NCBI GenBank assembly: GCA_050012355.1 | Contig: JBEKHI010000079.1 | Coordinates: 1 to 28,214, forward strand | Source: JBEKHI01 sp050012355 | GTDB lineage: Bacteria > Actinomycetota > Actinomycetes > Streptosporangiales > Streptosporangiaceae | Length of the DNA: 28,214 nt | Direction: 5' to 3' | In this document: piece by piece, positions 7,128 to 15,871 of the stretch | Layout of the letters: each line of letters opens with the position of its first letter | How positions within the stretch are numbered: position 1 is the stretch's first letter | The notes under the pieces: generated by a model | The model's input: only the letters and a program-made list of their open reading frames with translations | The model's database searches: none | Told to the model about the DNA's origin: nothing | Position numbers and translations under genes: made by a program

Positions 7128-8744
7128 TTATCTGGCTACCGGGAAGACCAGGGACGCGAGCATGACGAACAGCGGGCGGCCCGGCGGCCGGGGTTGTTCG
7201 GACTTGCCGATGAACTCGAACACCGTCCCGTCGCGCAGCTCCGCCGGAGTACAGATCGACTGAGCGCGGAACATGATGGTCCAGCTCGGCTCGCTGACGC
7301 AGGCTCGCACGCCGATCCGGTCCGCGTAGACGATCACGCCCACGGCGTCGCCCCACCCCAGCGAGCTGACGTCGAGCACGATCGGGCGGCCTCGGCTGGC
7401 CGCCGCTAGCACGGCGACGTCGTGCGGTATCGCCGGGTCTCCGAAGTACTGGCCCGGCCCGTACGGCTCCGAGCGCAGCGGGACCACACCCGCGGCGACG
7501 GCGGCGGCCACGGTCATGGCGGCGAGCACGGGAATCACGACTCGTGCCCCCACGCGCTGGATCTGTTCGACCGCGCCAGCGGCTCCCACGAGCAGCACCA
7601 GCAACGGGACCGACCAGTAGAAGTAGCCCTCGTACGCGGTGTAAATCTCGTCTATGCCGCGCCACGCGTAGTACAGGAACAGCACCGTCATCAGCGCGCC
7701 CATGGCCAGCGACCAGAGCAGGAAGCGACGCTGCTCCTGATCGCGGCATCTCATGGCGAGCCAGCAGGCCAGCACGGTCACCAGGAAGCCACCGACGGCG
7801 GCGACCACCACTTCTGGCGGGTGCTCGCCGCGGGCTGGCTCTCCCGGCCACCAGAACTGCAGCGTGTAGTCAACCGCCACGGCCACCGTGTGATGCAGGG
7901 TCTGGCCCGCCCGCGTGCCGTAGCTAAAGTACTTCGGCAGCTCGCCCGGCCAGTTGATGATCGTATTGATCACGATGGGCAGCGCGAACACGACCACGAT
8001 CGCCAGGCCAGCCAGCCAGGACCGTCGATCCTCGCGGAACGCCACCCACGGATCTCGCCAGTGCGGGGCGAGCAGCCCGGCCAGCGCCGTCACCGTCACG
8101 ATGGGCGCGAAGAACAGGAATTCCGCCTGCCCGTGGATGCACAGCCCAGCGGCGAGGCACAACAATGGCACCAATGTCGTCCGGCCCGCCGCCACCGCCG
8201 CCGCGCTGACCAAGAGCAGCAGGGCCGGGCAGAAATAGACGTACGGCATCCAGTTGGAGTTGACGGTGAGCGGATGCAGAACCGTGAACGCGAGCACGGT
8301 ACCGAGGCCGGCGACCGCCACGGCCGTTCCGCCGTAGCGGGCGAACACCGAGATGACGGTGGCCAGCAGCGCCGCGTTCAGCAGCAGGATGGCGAGAAGC
8401 TGCCCATTCCAGGGAGTGGGGACCACATGCGTGACGTCGTGAAACAGCCATTCGCCCCAGGCCTCTATGTACAGGAACGCTGGACCGGGGTGGTAAAAGC
8501 CGAGCCGGGAATAGTTGCCGGTGAGCAACTGGAAATGCTTGGCTTGAAGTACCGCGATCGTGTCCGCGCCGAAGTCTGAGTCTTCGTAGATTCTCGTAGT
8601 GAACAGGTAGGCGTTGTGGGCCACCAGCACGGCGCCGATGGCCACGAAGCTGGCCAGCCAGGTCAGGCCGCGTGGCGGCCTGCTGGGGACTTGGCGCGCG
8701 CGGCGCAGACGCTCGGCCAGTTGAGCTCGTTCTATTACGGGCAT
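7128..8744 (-). CDS. Polytopic membrane protein, GT-C glycosyltransferase-like
   Basis: A 538-residue protein with about eleven or twelve hydrophobic segments, from LTWLASFVAIGAVLVAHNAY (about 25-45) to VIPVLAAMTVAAAVAAGVVP (about 425), then a soluble C-terminal domain of about 100 residues. The first extracytoplasmic loop carries acidic residues (YEDSDFGADT) and a YHPGPAFLYIEAWGEW motif. An acidic pair in loop 1 is typical of GT-C enzymes that use polyprenyl-phosphate sugars, and this is the basis for the call. The family is not identified further. The ATG at 8744 has GGAGG about 9 bases upstream. It follows the GH3 gene on the same strand after 73 bases, so co-transcription is possible. Confidence 0.65.
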   Translation of the reverse strand: MPVIERAQLAERLRRARQVPSRPPRGLTWLASFVAIGAVLVAHNAYLFTTRIYEDSDFGADTIAVLQAKHFQLLTGNYSRLGFYHPGPAFLYIEAWGEWLFHDVTHVVPTPWNGQLLAILLLNAALLATVISVFARYGGTAVAVAGLGTVLAFTVLHPLTVNSNWMPYVYFCPALLLLVSAAAVAAGRTTLVPLLCLAAGLCIHGQAEFLFFAPIVTVTALAGLLAPHWRDPWVAFREDRRSWLAGLAIVVVFALPIVINTIINWPGELPKYFSYGTRAGQTLHHTVAVAVDYTLQFWWPGEPARGEHPPEVVVAAVGGFLVTVLACWLAMRCRDQEQRRFLLWSLAMGALMTVLFLYYAWRGIDEIYTAYEGYFYWSVPLLVLLVGAAGAVEQIQRVGARVVIPVLAAMTVAAAVAAGVVPLRSEPYGPGQYFGDPAIPHDVAVLAAASRGRPIVLDVSSLGWGDAVGVIVYADRIGVRACVSEPSWTIMFRAQSICTPAELRDGTVFEFIGKSEQPRPPGRPLFVMLASLVFPVAR

Positions 8745-8817
8745 CCGGGGAGCCTCCGCTGATGGTCCGATCCCGGACGCATATTAGCGGAGCCATTCGC
8801 TGCCCACGACGATTCGG

Positions 8818-11800
8818 CTAGCCTCCGGCGGCGATGGCGAAGATGTGCATGTCGAAGTTCTCCGGCAGGGTGACCGACGCGACCGTCTTGCCCGCGTCCA
8901 GCGGCAGCACGGCCGAATAGACCGAGACCTGGTGCGCGCCAAGCGTGGAGCCGAGCGCCGGGTTCCACGGAATGGTCGCCACGACCGTGCCGCCAGCAGC
9001 CGCGCTATCGGCGTACCAGTCGGCCAGCGCCAGCGTCGCCGTCGAGGACGTGCCGTCGGTGTAGTTGATCGTCACCGTGCCGGTCTGCGTGCCGTCCGCG
9101 CCCGCACCGAGGAAACCGAGTGACGGGCCGGAACCGGATACCGCGATCGTCTGGCCGGAGGCCCGCACGTTGTCGAACGAACCCGGCGCATAGGACGGCC
9201 AGGTGAACGACACGCCCTGCGCGGTCACCGTGGCCCCGGGGGCCAGACCGGCGGCGGGCAGCGCGTCGGAGTCGTAGCTGTAGCCGCCACCGTCGTAGTT
9301 GCCGTCCAGCGGCGACGCCGACGGGGCGAGGCCGGTGTCGTCGTCCGCGGCCACGACCGACGGGTAGGTGGCCGGTGACGGCACGCCGACGTCGAACAAG
9401 TGCATCAGCGGGTTGTCGGGCAGCGTGACCGACGCGATCGTCTTGCTAGCGTCGGCCGGCAGCTGCGCGTAGTAGACCGCGACCGTCTGCGGTCCGAACG
9501 AGCTCGTCTCCGACGCGGGCACGTTCCAGGGCGCCGACGCGGCGATCACCGTGCCCGGCACCGCCGAGTCCGCGTACCAGTCCGCGAGCGACAGCGTCGC
9601 CGTCGACGAGGTGCCGTCGGTGTAGTTGATCGTCACCGTGCCGCTCTGGGTGCCGAACGACCCGGCGCCCAGGAACCCGAGCTCGCCGCCCTGCTGGTTC
9701 AGGTCGACCACCTGACCCTGGGCGGTGATCTCATCCGGCGCACCGGAAGCGACGTTCGGAAGGGTCAGTTCCTCCCCCGACGCCGCGACCGTGTCACCCG
9801 GCGCGAACCCGTCGGCGTCAAGCTGTTGTTGCTGGTAGCTGAAGCCGCCGCCGTCGAAGTTCCCTTCCGCGATGTCGGTCGTCGGGGCCACGCCGACCGA
9901 GTCGAACGCCGACTGCGCGGAGGCAAAGGCGATCGAGGTCGTACCACTGCCCATCGTGGTATCTCGGGTGCCGCCCGCGGCGTACCTTGCCGTCCCGGTG
10001 AAGGTGTACGAGCCCGGCGAGGCGGAGGACGGCACCGCGACGTCGAAGACCCTGGTTACCGTGGCCCCGGCGGGCACCGCGCCGAGGGACACCTCCGGCT
10101 GGCGCACGGTCAGCAGCCGCGCGGCGGAGGCCGCCGGGATCGGCGCCCCGCCAGTGGAGACGGCGAGACCGAGGGTGACACCACCGTCCGTTATGGTCGA
10201 ATTGTTGGTGAATGTGACCTTGATTGGGTTGGTGCCGGCCGGCAGGACCGATGGGGTGGCGACCGTCACCGACTGCGGGCCGGCGCTGGCGCCGATCCGC
10301 AGCGATCCCTGCAGCGGCAGGTTGGCCACCGCCGAGGAGTCGCCGGCGTACACCGTGAACGCGCCGGGCGGCACGACGTACGCGTTGGCCGAGTCACTCC
10401 AGTACGACAGCGACCTGGCGTCGATCGTGAAGTGCACCTGCGCCGACTGGCCCGGGTCGAGGGAAACCCGCTGATAGCCCGCGAGCTGTCGCGGCGGCTC
10501 GCCGGCCGATGACGGGTCTCCGACATAGACCTGGGCGACGTCGGCGCCCGCGACCTTCCCCGTGTTGGTGGCCCTCGCGGTCACCTCGGCGAGCGGCTGG
10601 TCCTGGTTGCCGTCGGCGGTGGCCGCCAGCGGTGTCACCCGCAGGCCGGAGTACTTGAAGCTGGTGTACGACAGCCCGTACCCGAACGGGAACAGGGGTG
10701 TCACATTGTTGGCGTCGTACCAGCGGTAGCCGACGTCGATGCCCTCGGAGTAGTCCACCTGGCCGTCGACTCCGGGGAACTGCTGCGGCGTCGAGACCGG
10801 CGTTTCCGACGCGCTCGCCGGGAACGTCACCGGCAGGTGTCCCGACGGGTCCGCCTGGCCGAACAGCACCTGCGCGATCGCCGTCCCGTCGTCCTGGCCG
10901 GGGTACCACGCCTCGACCAGCCCGGCGATCTGGCTGAGCCACGGCATAAGGACCGGCGCGCCGGTGTTCAGCACGACGACCGTGTGCGGGTTCGCGGCGG
11001 CGACCGCCTCGATCAGCTGGTTCTGGTTGCCCGGCAGTTCCAGGCTGGTCCGGTCGGCGCCCTCGGTCTCAACGTCGTTGACGAAGACGACGGCCTGCTG
11101 CGCACCGGCCGCCGCGGCCGCCGCCGTGGTGACGTCGCTGCCGTCGTTATAGGTGACGGTGGTGCCGCTGCCGACCTCGTTCTGGATGCCCTGCAGCGGC
11201 GTGACCACCTGGGACGCCACGACGCTAGCGCTGCCGCCGCCGTCAGTCATCGGGCTGGTGGACGCGTCGGCCCCGATCACCGCGATACTGGCCGCGCTGG
11301 TGCTGTAGGGCAGGACGCTGGCGTCGTTTTTCAGGAGGGTGGTGCCCGCCTCGGCGATCGCCAGACCCGTGTCCTGGTCGGCGGCGTTGGTCACGGTGGC
11401 CGACAGGTTGCCGGTCGGGTAGTCGGTGAACAGCTTGAACCGGTACATCTCGGTCAGGATCCGCACGACGGCGTCCTTGATGGTGGACTGGCTGACCTGG
11501 CCGTCCTCCACCGCCTGCTGCAGCGCGGCCCCGAAGTACGTCGACTCCGGCTGCTCCTGGTCCAGCCCGGCGTTGACTGACGCGACGGTCGAGTGGGTGG
11601 CGCCATAGTCGGAGCCGACGTAGCCCTGGTAGCCGAACTGCCCGTCCAGCACGTCGTGCAGCAGGTAGGAGTTCTGGCAGGCGTACTGGCTGTTGATCGT
11701 CGAGTACGCGCACATGATCGCGGCCGGGTTGGACTTCTCGATGACTGTCTGCCAAGCCGTCGTGTAGATCTCCTGGATGGCCTGCTCGGAGACGATCGCG

Positions 11801-12522
11801 TCGTCTTCGGGGGTGTTGCGGTTGGTCTCCTGGTTGTAGACGGCGAAGTGCTTGACCTCGGCCATCTCACCCTGGCTCTGGATGCCGTTGACCTCGGCGG
11901 CGGCGAGGTCGCCGTCCAGGTACGGGTCCTCGGTGAACGCCTCGAACGAGCGGCCCCACTCCGGCACCCGATCAATGTTGATCGTCGGGCCGTAGTCCTC
12001 CTCGACGCCCTTGTCGCGCTGCTCGGTGCCGATCACCTTGCCGTAGCAGCTGGCGAGGCTGTCGTCCCAGGTGGCGGCCAGGTCAACCGGGGCGGGCAGC
12101 TGGGTCACGCCGGTTACCCCATCGCCGACGCCCGCGGGGCCATCCTGCTGGTTGACGGCGGGGATGCCCAGGCTCGGGATCGCCGCGGTCGCGCCGACCG
12201 TGCCGTCCGGGGTGGCTTCGGGTGACACGCCGTGCATCAGCGTGAGGTCCTGGCTCAGCGTCATCCGGTTGGCCATGGCCTCGGCCTGCTGCTGGGCCTG
12301 CTTCATGGGCTCCAGCTGGAAGCTATTCGTGCCGACCGACTGGCAGTCGCTGCCGTCTTCGTCGGCTGCCGCTTGCCGGGCCGCCGCGGTTTCCGCCTTG
12401 GCCGCGGAACTGGGCGCCTTGGAACTGTGCACCGGGGAACTGGCAGCGGCGGGGACGACCCCAGCCGCCGATACCGCCCAGCACGTAACGAGCAGCGCAC
12501 CAGCCAACCGCATCCGCTTCAT
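8818..12522 (-). CDS. Secreted multidomain GH3 beta-glycosidase
   Basis: About 1,234 residues. A signal peptide (MKRMRLAGALLVTCWAVSAA, cleavage near residue 30) is followed by a GH3 catalytic unit. The nucleophile is Asp305 in YVGSDYGATHS, and the (alpha/beta)6 sandwich motif ETEGADRTSLELPGN carries the likely acid/base Glu. The PFGYGLSYTSF stretch (about 612-622) leads into the FnIII-like domain (to about 737). Next come a NEW3-like beta domain (about 750-865) and two tandem beta modules (about 872-1050 and 1055-1234). Both contain GFLGAG, GTVTINYTDGTSSTATL and LADWYADSA. GH3 enzymes release glucose, xylose or arabinose from beta-linked oligomers; which one is not visible. An in-frame TTG nine codons upstream is an alternative start, but ATG 12522 gives a proper signal peptide. 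Confidence 0.92.
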   Translation of the reverse strand: MKRMRLAGALLVTCWAVSAAGVVPAAASSPVHSSKAPSSAAKAETAAARQAAADEDGSDCQSVGTNSFQLEPMKQAQQQAEAMANRMTLSQDLTLMHGVSPEATPDGTVGATAAIPSLGIPAVNQQDGPAGVGDGVTGVTQLPAPVDLAATWDDSLASCYGKVIGTEQRDKGVEEDYGPTINIDRVPEWGRSFEAFTEDPYLDGDLAAAEVNGIQSQGEMAEVKHFAVYNQETNRNTPEDDAIVSEQAIQEIYTTAWQTVIEKSNPAAIMCAYSTINSQYACQNSYLLHDVLDGQFGYQGYVGSDYGATHSTVASVNAGLDQEQPESTYFGAALQQAVEDGQVSQSTIKDAVVRILTEMYRFKLFTDYPTGNLSATVTNAADQDTGLAIAEAGTTLLKNDASVLPYSTSAASIAVIGADASTSPMTDGGGSASVVASQVVTPLQGIQNEVGSGTTVTYNDGSDVTTAAAAAAGAQQAVVFVNDVETEGADRTSLELPGNQNQLIEAVAAANPHTVVVLNTGAPVLMPWLSQIAGLVEAWYPGQDDGTAIAQVLFGQADPSGHLPVTFPASASETPVSTPQQFPGVDGQVDYSEGIDVGYRWYDANNVTPLFPFGYGLSYTSFKYSGLRVTPLAATADGNQDQPLAEVTARATNTGKVAGADVAQVYVGDPSSAGEPPRQLAGYQRVSLDPGQSAQVHFTIDARSLSYWSDSANAYVVPPGAFTVYAGDSSAVANLPLQGSLRIGASAGPQSVTVATPSVLPAGTNPIKVTFTNNSTITDGGVTLGLAVSTGGAPIPAASAARLLTVRQPEVSLGAVPAGATVTRVFDVAVPSSASPGSYTFTGTARYAAGGTRDTTMGSGTTSIAFASAQSAFDSVGVAPTTDIAEGNFDGGGFSYQQQQLDADGFAPGDTVAASGEELTLPNVASGAPDEITAQGQVVDLNQQGGELGFLGAGSFGTQSGTVTINYTDGTSSTATLSLADWYADSAVPGTVIAASAPWNVPASETSSFGPQTVAVYYAQLPADASKTIASVTLPDNPLMHLFDVGVPSPATYPSVVAADDDTGLAPSASPLDGNYDGGGYSYDSDALPAAGLAPGATVTAQGVSFTWPSYAPGSFDNVRASGQTIAVSGSGPSLGFLGAGADGTQTGTVTINYTDGTSSTATLALADWYADSAAAGGTVVATIPWNPALGSTLGAHQVSVYSAVLPLDAGKTVASVTLPENFDMHIFAIAAGG
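9011..9087. repeat. Direct repeat copy 1 within the GH3 gene
   Basis: A 77-base segment encoding part of the last C-terminal module. It matches 9572-9648 at about 71 of 77 positions, including a long uninterrupted identical stretch over the YTDGTSSTAT codons. Nucleotide identity, not only protein similarity, is kept between the modules. Confidence 0.85.
9572..9648. repeat. Direct repeat copy 2 within the GH3 gene
   Basis: Partner of 9011-9087 in the preceding module, in the same orientation, with starts 561 bases apart. Recombination between the copies would delete one module in frame, since 561 is a multiple of three. Confidence 0.85.
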
Positions 12523-12605
12523 CGCGACTCCCCACACATGGTCGGCCAAGGTCCCACCCGGATGCTAGGCGCGTAACACCGCCGTCACCAGGGCCCGCGG
12601 TCGTT

Positions 12606-12635
12606 AAAAAACCATAAAAGTCGCCGAACGGCGAC
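12606..12635 (-). terminator. Rho-independent-type terminator
   Basis: On the reverse strand a GTCGCC-GTTC-GGCGAC hairpin (12635-12620) is followed by TTTT, a short break and TTTTTT (12611-12606). It lies 71 bases after the stop of the 12706-13257 gene and upstream of the GH3 start, so it should insulate GH3 from readthrough. A U-tract this clear is uncommon in such G+C-rich DNA. Confidence 0.8.
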
Positions 12636-12705
12636 ATGAGTGAGCCGCCAGCGTGTCGAGCCGACCGCCCCGGCCGTCCAGGGGGCCGCCGCGGTCATCG
12701 ATCCG

Positions 12706-13257
12706 TCATCCGAGTCTGCGCTGAACTGCCTCCAGGACGCCGGGCAGCAGGACGGGAAGCAGCCTGAACCAGGCGTCGAGGTCGCGCTCATCGCGGTGCC
12801 GGAACCAGACGTCATGCGCGGGACTGTAGGCCGCTGTTACCTGTTTCCCCTGCGCCAGATACCGGTCCCGCGCCGGATCGTCGAGCGTGCGCAGCACCCG
12901 GGCCGGCGCGGGCGGGAGCCTCCTGATGACTGAGTTCTGCACGGCCCTGACCTGCTCACGTCCCTCGTCGTCCAGGAGCTGGCAAAACCGGAAACCCGAC
13001 CCGAGCACGCCGGCCCGAGGCTCGGCACCGCGCCGGAATTCGATGATGAACCTCGACCCGTACCAGCCATGCACATCGGGATTGCGTGTCGGCTGAACCC
13101 AGGCGACAACGAACTCCTGGTCCGCCGTCCGGTGCCAGGTCGCGGCGGGCGACGCCACGCGGCGCTCAAAGCCCTGAGCGGCAAACCCCGGCCCCAGCGC
13201 GGCCACCGCCATCCGGTGAACCATCCGAGCAGGTACCACGCCTTCCACCACCCCCAC
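12706..13257 (-). CDS. Uncharacterised protein, weakly DUF4304-like
   Basis: A 183-residue soluble protein. The N-terminal part (AALGPGFAAQGFERR, TWHRTADQEFVVAWVQPTRN, FIIEFRR) resembles the opening of DUF4304-type proteins: a helix ending in GF, then an aromatic strand, then VxVQ. This resemblance is weak. The C-terminus is helical (RDLDAWFRLLPVLLPGVLEA) and the protein has no signal peptide, membrane segment or obvious catalytic motif. The start could be GTG 13257 or the ATG 33 bases further in (MVHRMAVAAL), and no clear SD decides. A terminator follows it. It is divergent from the LLM oxidoreductase with 35 bases between the starts. Confidence 0.6.
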   Translation of the reverse strand: MGVVEGVVPARMVHRMAVAALGPGFAAQGFERRVASPAATWHRTADQEFVVAWVQPTRNPDVHGWYGSRFIIEFRRGAEPRAGVLGSGFRFCQLLDDEGREQVRAVQNSVIRRLPPAPARVLRTLDDPARDRYLAQGKQVTAAYSPAHDVWFRHRDERDLDAWFRLLPVLLPGVLEAVQRRLG

Positions 13258-13292
13258 GATATAGTCCTGGCCGATCGCGAGAGGATGTCAGC

Positions 13293-14240
13293 ATGCGTCC
13301 TTTCCGCTTCCTCGCGACGACCGACGGGAACCCCAGCTTCGCTGAGCTGGCCGCCCTGGCCCGTAAGGCCGAGGCCGTCGGCTGCTCCACGTTCGTGCTG
13401 CCCGACCATCTCATCGGACAGTACGCTCCGCTGCCGGTGCTGGCCATGGTCGCGGCGGCGACCGAGCGGCTGCGGGTGGGCACCTTCGTGCTTAACGTCT
13501 CCCTGCGCCACCCGGCCGTGCTGGCCCAGGACCTCGCCACGCTCGACGTGCTGTCCGGCGGCCGCCTGGAGATCGGCGTGGGCGCCGGCTGGAACAAACC
13601 CGAGCACGACGCTATCGGCATCCCCTTCGAACCCATCGGTGTCCGGATCGCCCGCCTGACCGAGGCGATCGCGGTCCTGAAGGGCTGTTTCGCCGAAGAA
13701 CCATTCTCCTTCGCTGGCGCGCACTACACAATCTCCGACCATAACGGCGTGCCCAAGCCCACCCAGCGTCCGCACCCGCCGATCTTCCTGGGCGGCGGCG
13801 GTCAGCGGCTGCTGACCCTGGCCGGCCGCGAAGCCCAGATCATCGGCCTAGCGCCGCGGATAGTGCAGGGCAGCCCGCCCCGCCTCGATGCCCGGAGCCT
13901 GACGGCCGCGGCGACCGAGGAGAAGATCGGCTGGGTCCGCGCGGCCGCCGGCGACCGCTTCGGCGAACTGGAGCTGAACACCTACCCCAGCGGCGGGCCG
14001 ACGCTCATCACTAGCGACCCGCGGGCCGAGGCGCGCCGCCGCGCCGACCGCATCCGTGAGCTGACCGGCGTCGAGCTGACCGTCGAGGAGATACTGGACT
14101 CCCCCCATGTGTTCATCGGCAGCACCAAAGACCTGGTTCGCAAGTTCACGGACCTGCGCGAACGCTTCGGCATCAGCTCGTTCCTCGTCGACAACCTGGA
14201 CGCGCTGGCGCCCGTAGTGGAGGAGCTCGCCGGGCGGTGA
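13293..14240 (+). CDS. LLM-class (luciferase-like) F420-dependent oxidoreductase
   Basis: A 315-residue TIM-barrel oxidoreductase of the luciferase-like monooxygenase superfamily, in the subgroup expected to use F420. Landmarks are RFLATTDGNPSFAELAALAR (residues 4-23), LPDHLIG, AAATERLRVGTFVLNVSLRH, LDVLSGGRLEIGVGAGWNK and the late KPTQRPHPPIFLGGGG. The C-terminal SPHVFIGSTKDLVRKFTDLR is typical of the F420 group. The substrate is not visible. ATG 13293 is preceded by GAGAGGA at 9 bases, and a longer upstream frame is antisense to the neighbouring gene. It converges on the MFS gene with a 10-base gap. F420 use is inferred from family and host type. Confidence 0.92.
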   Translation: MRPFRFLATTDGNPSFAELAALARKAEAVGCSTFVLPDHLIGQYAPLPVLAMVAAATERLRVGTFVLNVSLRHPAVLAQDLATLDVLSGGRLEIGVGAGWNKPEHDAIGIPFEPIGVRIARLTEAIAVLKGCFAEEPFSFAGAHYTISDHNGVPKPTQRPHPPIFLGGGGQRLLTLAGREAQIIGLAPRIVQGSPPRLDARSLTAAATEEKIGWVRAAAGDRFGELELNTYPSGGPTLITSDPRAEARRRADRIRELTGVELTVEEILDSPHVFIGSTKDLVRKFTDLRERFGISSFLVDNLDALAPVVEELAGR

Positions 14241-14250
14241 AGCCCGCGTC

Positions 14251-15732
14251 TCAATGGTTCAGCTGGTGAGCTGTCCGGGGGGCGCTGACCGCGCCGCCGG
14301 GCTCGGGTGACCGGCGGCGGCCGCGGCCCGGAAGGATGGTGCCGGCGGCGGTAGCCGCGAGGGCGAGGCCCGCCGCGACGACGAAGGACGTGGTGAACCC
14401 ATGGCTGAAGACCGCGGGGCTGGCGTAGCCTCCGGTCGCCGCGAACGCGGCGCCGAGTACCGCGACACCGAACGCGCCGCCGAGCTGGCGCATCGTGGTG
14501 AACGCGGCGGACGCCGTGCCGATATCGGCGGGCGGCACGGTGCTGGTGACCGACCTGGTGACGGCCGGGATGGCTAGCGCGAACCCGGTTCCCATGACGA
14601 CCATCGGCGTGACCAGGGCGAGGTAGCCGGTACCAGGACCCGCTACTAGAGCGATCCAGGCCACCCCAGCGGCCTGCAGCAGGGAACCGGTCACGACCAG
14701 GACGCGTACCCCGACCCTGTCGGCCAGCGCGCCGGCCCGCGGGCCGATAAGGAACGGCGCGATCCCCCAGGGAAGCAGCCGCAGTCCTGAGCCGAGCGGA
14801 TCCTGCCCCGCCACCACCTGCTGATATTGAGGCATCAAGAATATCACCCCGGACAGCGACGCGTTGATCAGGAAGACAGCGGCGTTGCCCGCCGAAAACG
14901 CCGGCGAGCGGAACAGCCGGGCGGGAAGCATCGGATGCGCGGCCCGGCGTTCCCACCCGGCGAACGCGGCCGCTGCCGCCGCCCCGCCGGCCAGGGTTCC
15001 GATCACCTCGGGGCTACCCCAGCCCGCCGTGTTTCCCCGGACCAGCCCCCACACCAGGCCCAGCGCCGCAACGGTGACCAGCATCAGTCCCGGTAGATCC
15101 AACGGGTTTCCCGGACCAGCCAGCCCGGGCCCGCCGGCCTCGCTGATCCGGCGCAGCACCAGCGGGACGGCCGCGAGCGCGATCGGCACGTTGAGCCAGA
15201 AGATCCACTGCCAGCCGAGGCCCTGGGTAACCGCCCCGCCGAGGACCGGCCCGGCCACCGCGGCCAGCGCGGTCACGCCGCCGTAGATCCCGATCGCCCA
15301 GCCGCGCCGCGCGGGCGGGAACGCGCCGTTCAGCAACGCCAGCGCCATCGGCATGATGGTCGCCGCGCCCGCGCCCTGTACAGCGCGCGCGGCGATCAGC
15401 GCGGCGGCGTCCGGGGCTAGGGCGCATCCCGCCGAGGACACCGCGAACATCATGAGCCCAGCCGCGAAAACCCGGCGGCGGCCGAGCCGGTCACCAAGCG
15501 CCGCCGCGGTCATCAGCAGCACCGCGAAGCTGAGCGTGTAGGCGTTGACCGTCCACTCCAGGTCCGCCAGCGACGCGCCCAGATGCCGCCGGATCGCGGT
15601 CAGCGCGGTAGCCACGACCATCACGTCGAGGATCACGATGAACGACGCCAGCGACGCCAGCCCCAGCACCCAGCGCTGCTCCCGGGTCACCCCGGCCACC
15701 TGGCCACCCGCTGCTACCTGCTCCTGAGTCAC
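14251..15732 (-). CDS. DHA2-type MFS drug exporter, 14 TM
   Basis: A 493-residue major facilitator of the DHA2 (EmrB/QacA-like, proton-coupled drug efflux) group. TM1 carries IVILDVMVVATALTAIR, motif A reads GDRLGRRRVFAAG, motif C is seen around GGVTALAAVAGPVLGGAVT, and there is WQWIFWLNVPI. About 14 hydrophobic segments are evident. The usual motif ends at GRGRRRSPEP, so the protein looks complete. The start is GTG 15732 with AGGGAGAA 6-7 bases upstream; a longer reading to 15873 lacks support and would cross the inverted repeat. It is divergent from the ECF sigma gene across 139 bases that contain that repeat. The exported compound is unknown. Confidence 0.92.
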   Translation of the reverse strand: MTQEQVAAGGQVAGVTREQRWVLGLASLASFIVILDVMVVATALTAIRRHLGASLADLEWTVNAYTLSFAVLLMTAAALGDRLGRRRVFAAGLMMFAVSSAGCALAPDAAALIAARAVQGAGAATIMPMALALLNGAFPPARRGWAIGIYGGVTALAAVAGPVLGGAVTQGLGWQWIFWLNVPIALAAVPLVLRRISEAGGPGLAGPGNPLDLPGLMLVTVAALGLVWGLVRGNTAGWGSPEVIGTLAGGAAAAAAFAGWERRAAHPMLPARLFRSPAFSAGNAAVFLINASLSGVIFLMPQYQQVVAGQDPLGSGLRLLPWGIAPFLIGPRAGALADRVGVRVLVVTGSLLQAAGVAWIALVAGPGTGYLALVTPMVVMGTGFALAIPAVTRSVTSTVPPADIGTASAAFTTMRQLGGAFGVAVLGAAFAATGGYASPAVFSHGFTTSFVVAAGLALAATAAGTILPGRGRRRSPEPGGAVSAPRTAHQLNH

Positions 15733-15787
15733 GTGTCTTCTCCCTACACTCGTCTTCGGCTTTCGCTGTGTTGAGACACTGCGCTCG

Positions 15788-15824
15788 CCGGAAACTGGCC
15801 GGCCGCGGAGCGGCCAGTTTCCGG
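15788..15824. promoter_or_regulatory. 14-bp inverted repeat between exporter and sigma factor
   Basis: Perfect arms 15788-15801 and 15811-15824 (CCGGAAACTGGCCG and its complement), 9-base spacer. It stands 55 bases upstream of the MFS start and 47 bases upstream of the sigma-factor start, between divergent genes, so it is not a terminator of either. It may be a shared operator or a leader hairpin in one transcript. Confidence 0.65.
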
Positions 15825-15871
15825 ACCAGACGGGGTCAGTACTTGTGAAAGACCATCGACCGGGAGGCGCC

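Noticed and set aside
7422..8579. 385-codon open frame on the forward strand
   Set aside because: It is fully antisense to the polytopic membrane protein gene. Its Arg/His/Gln-rich product has no fold-like pattern; it is a high-G+C shadow frame.
9400..10512. 370-codon forward frame and other long frames across the GH3 gene
   Set aside because: They are antisense to a clear multidomain GH3 enzyme, and the products are Arg/Gly-rich and low in complexity.
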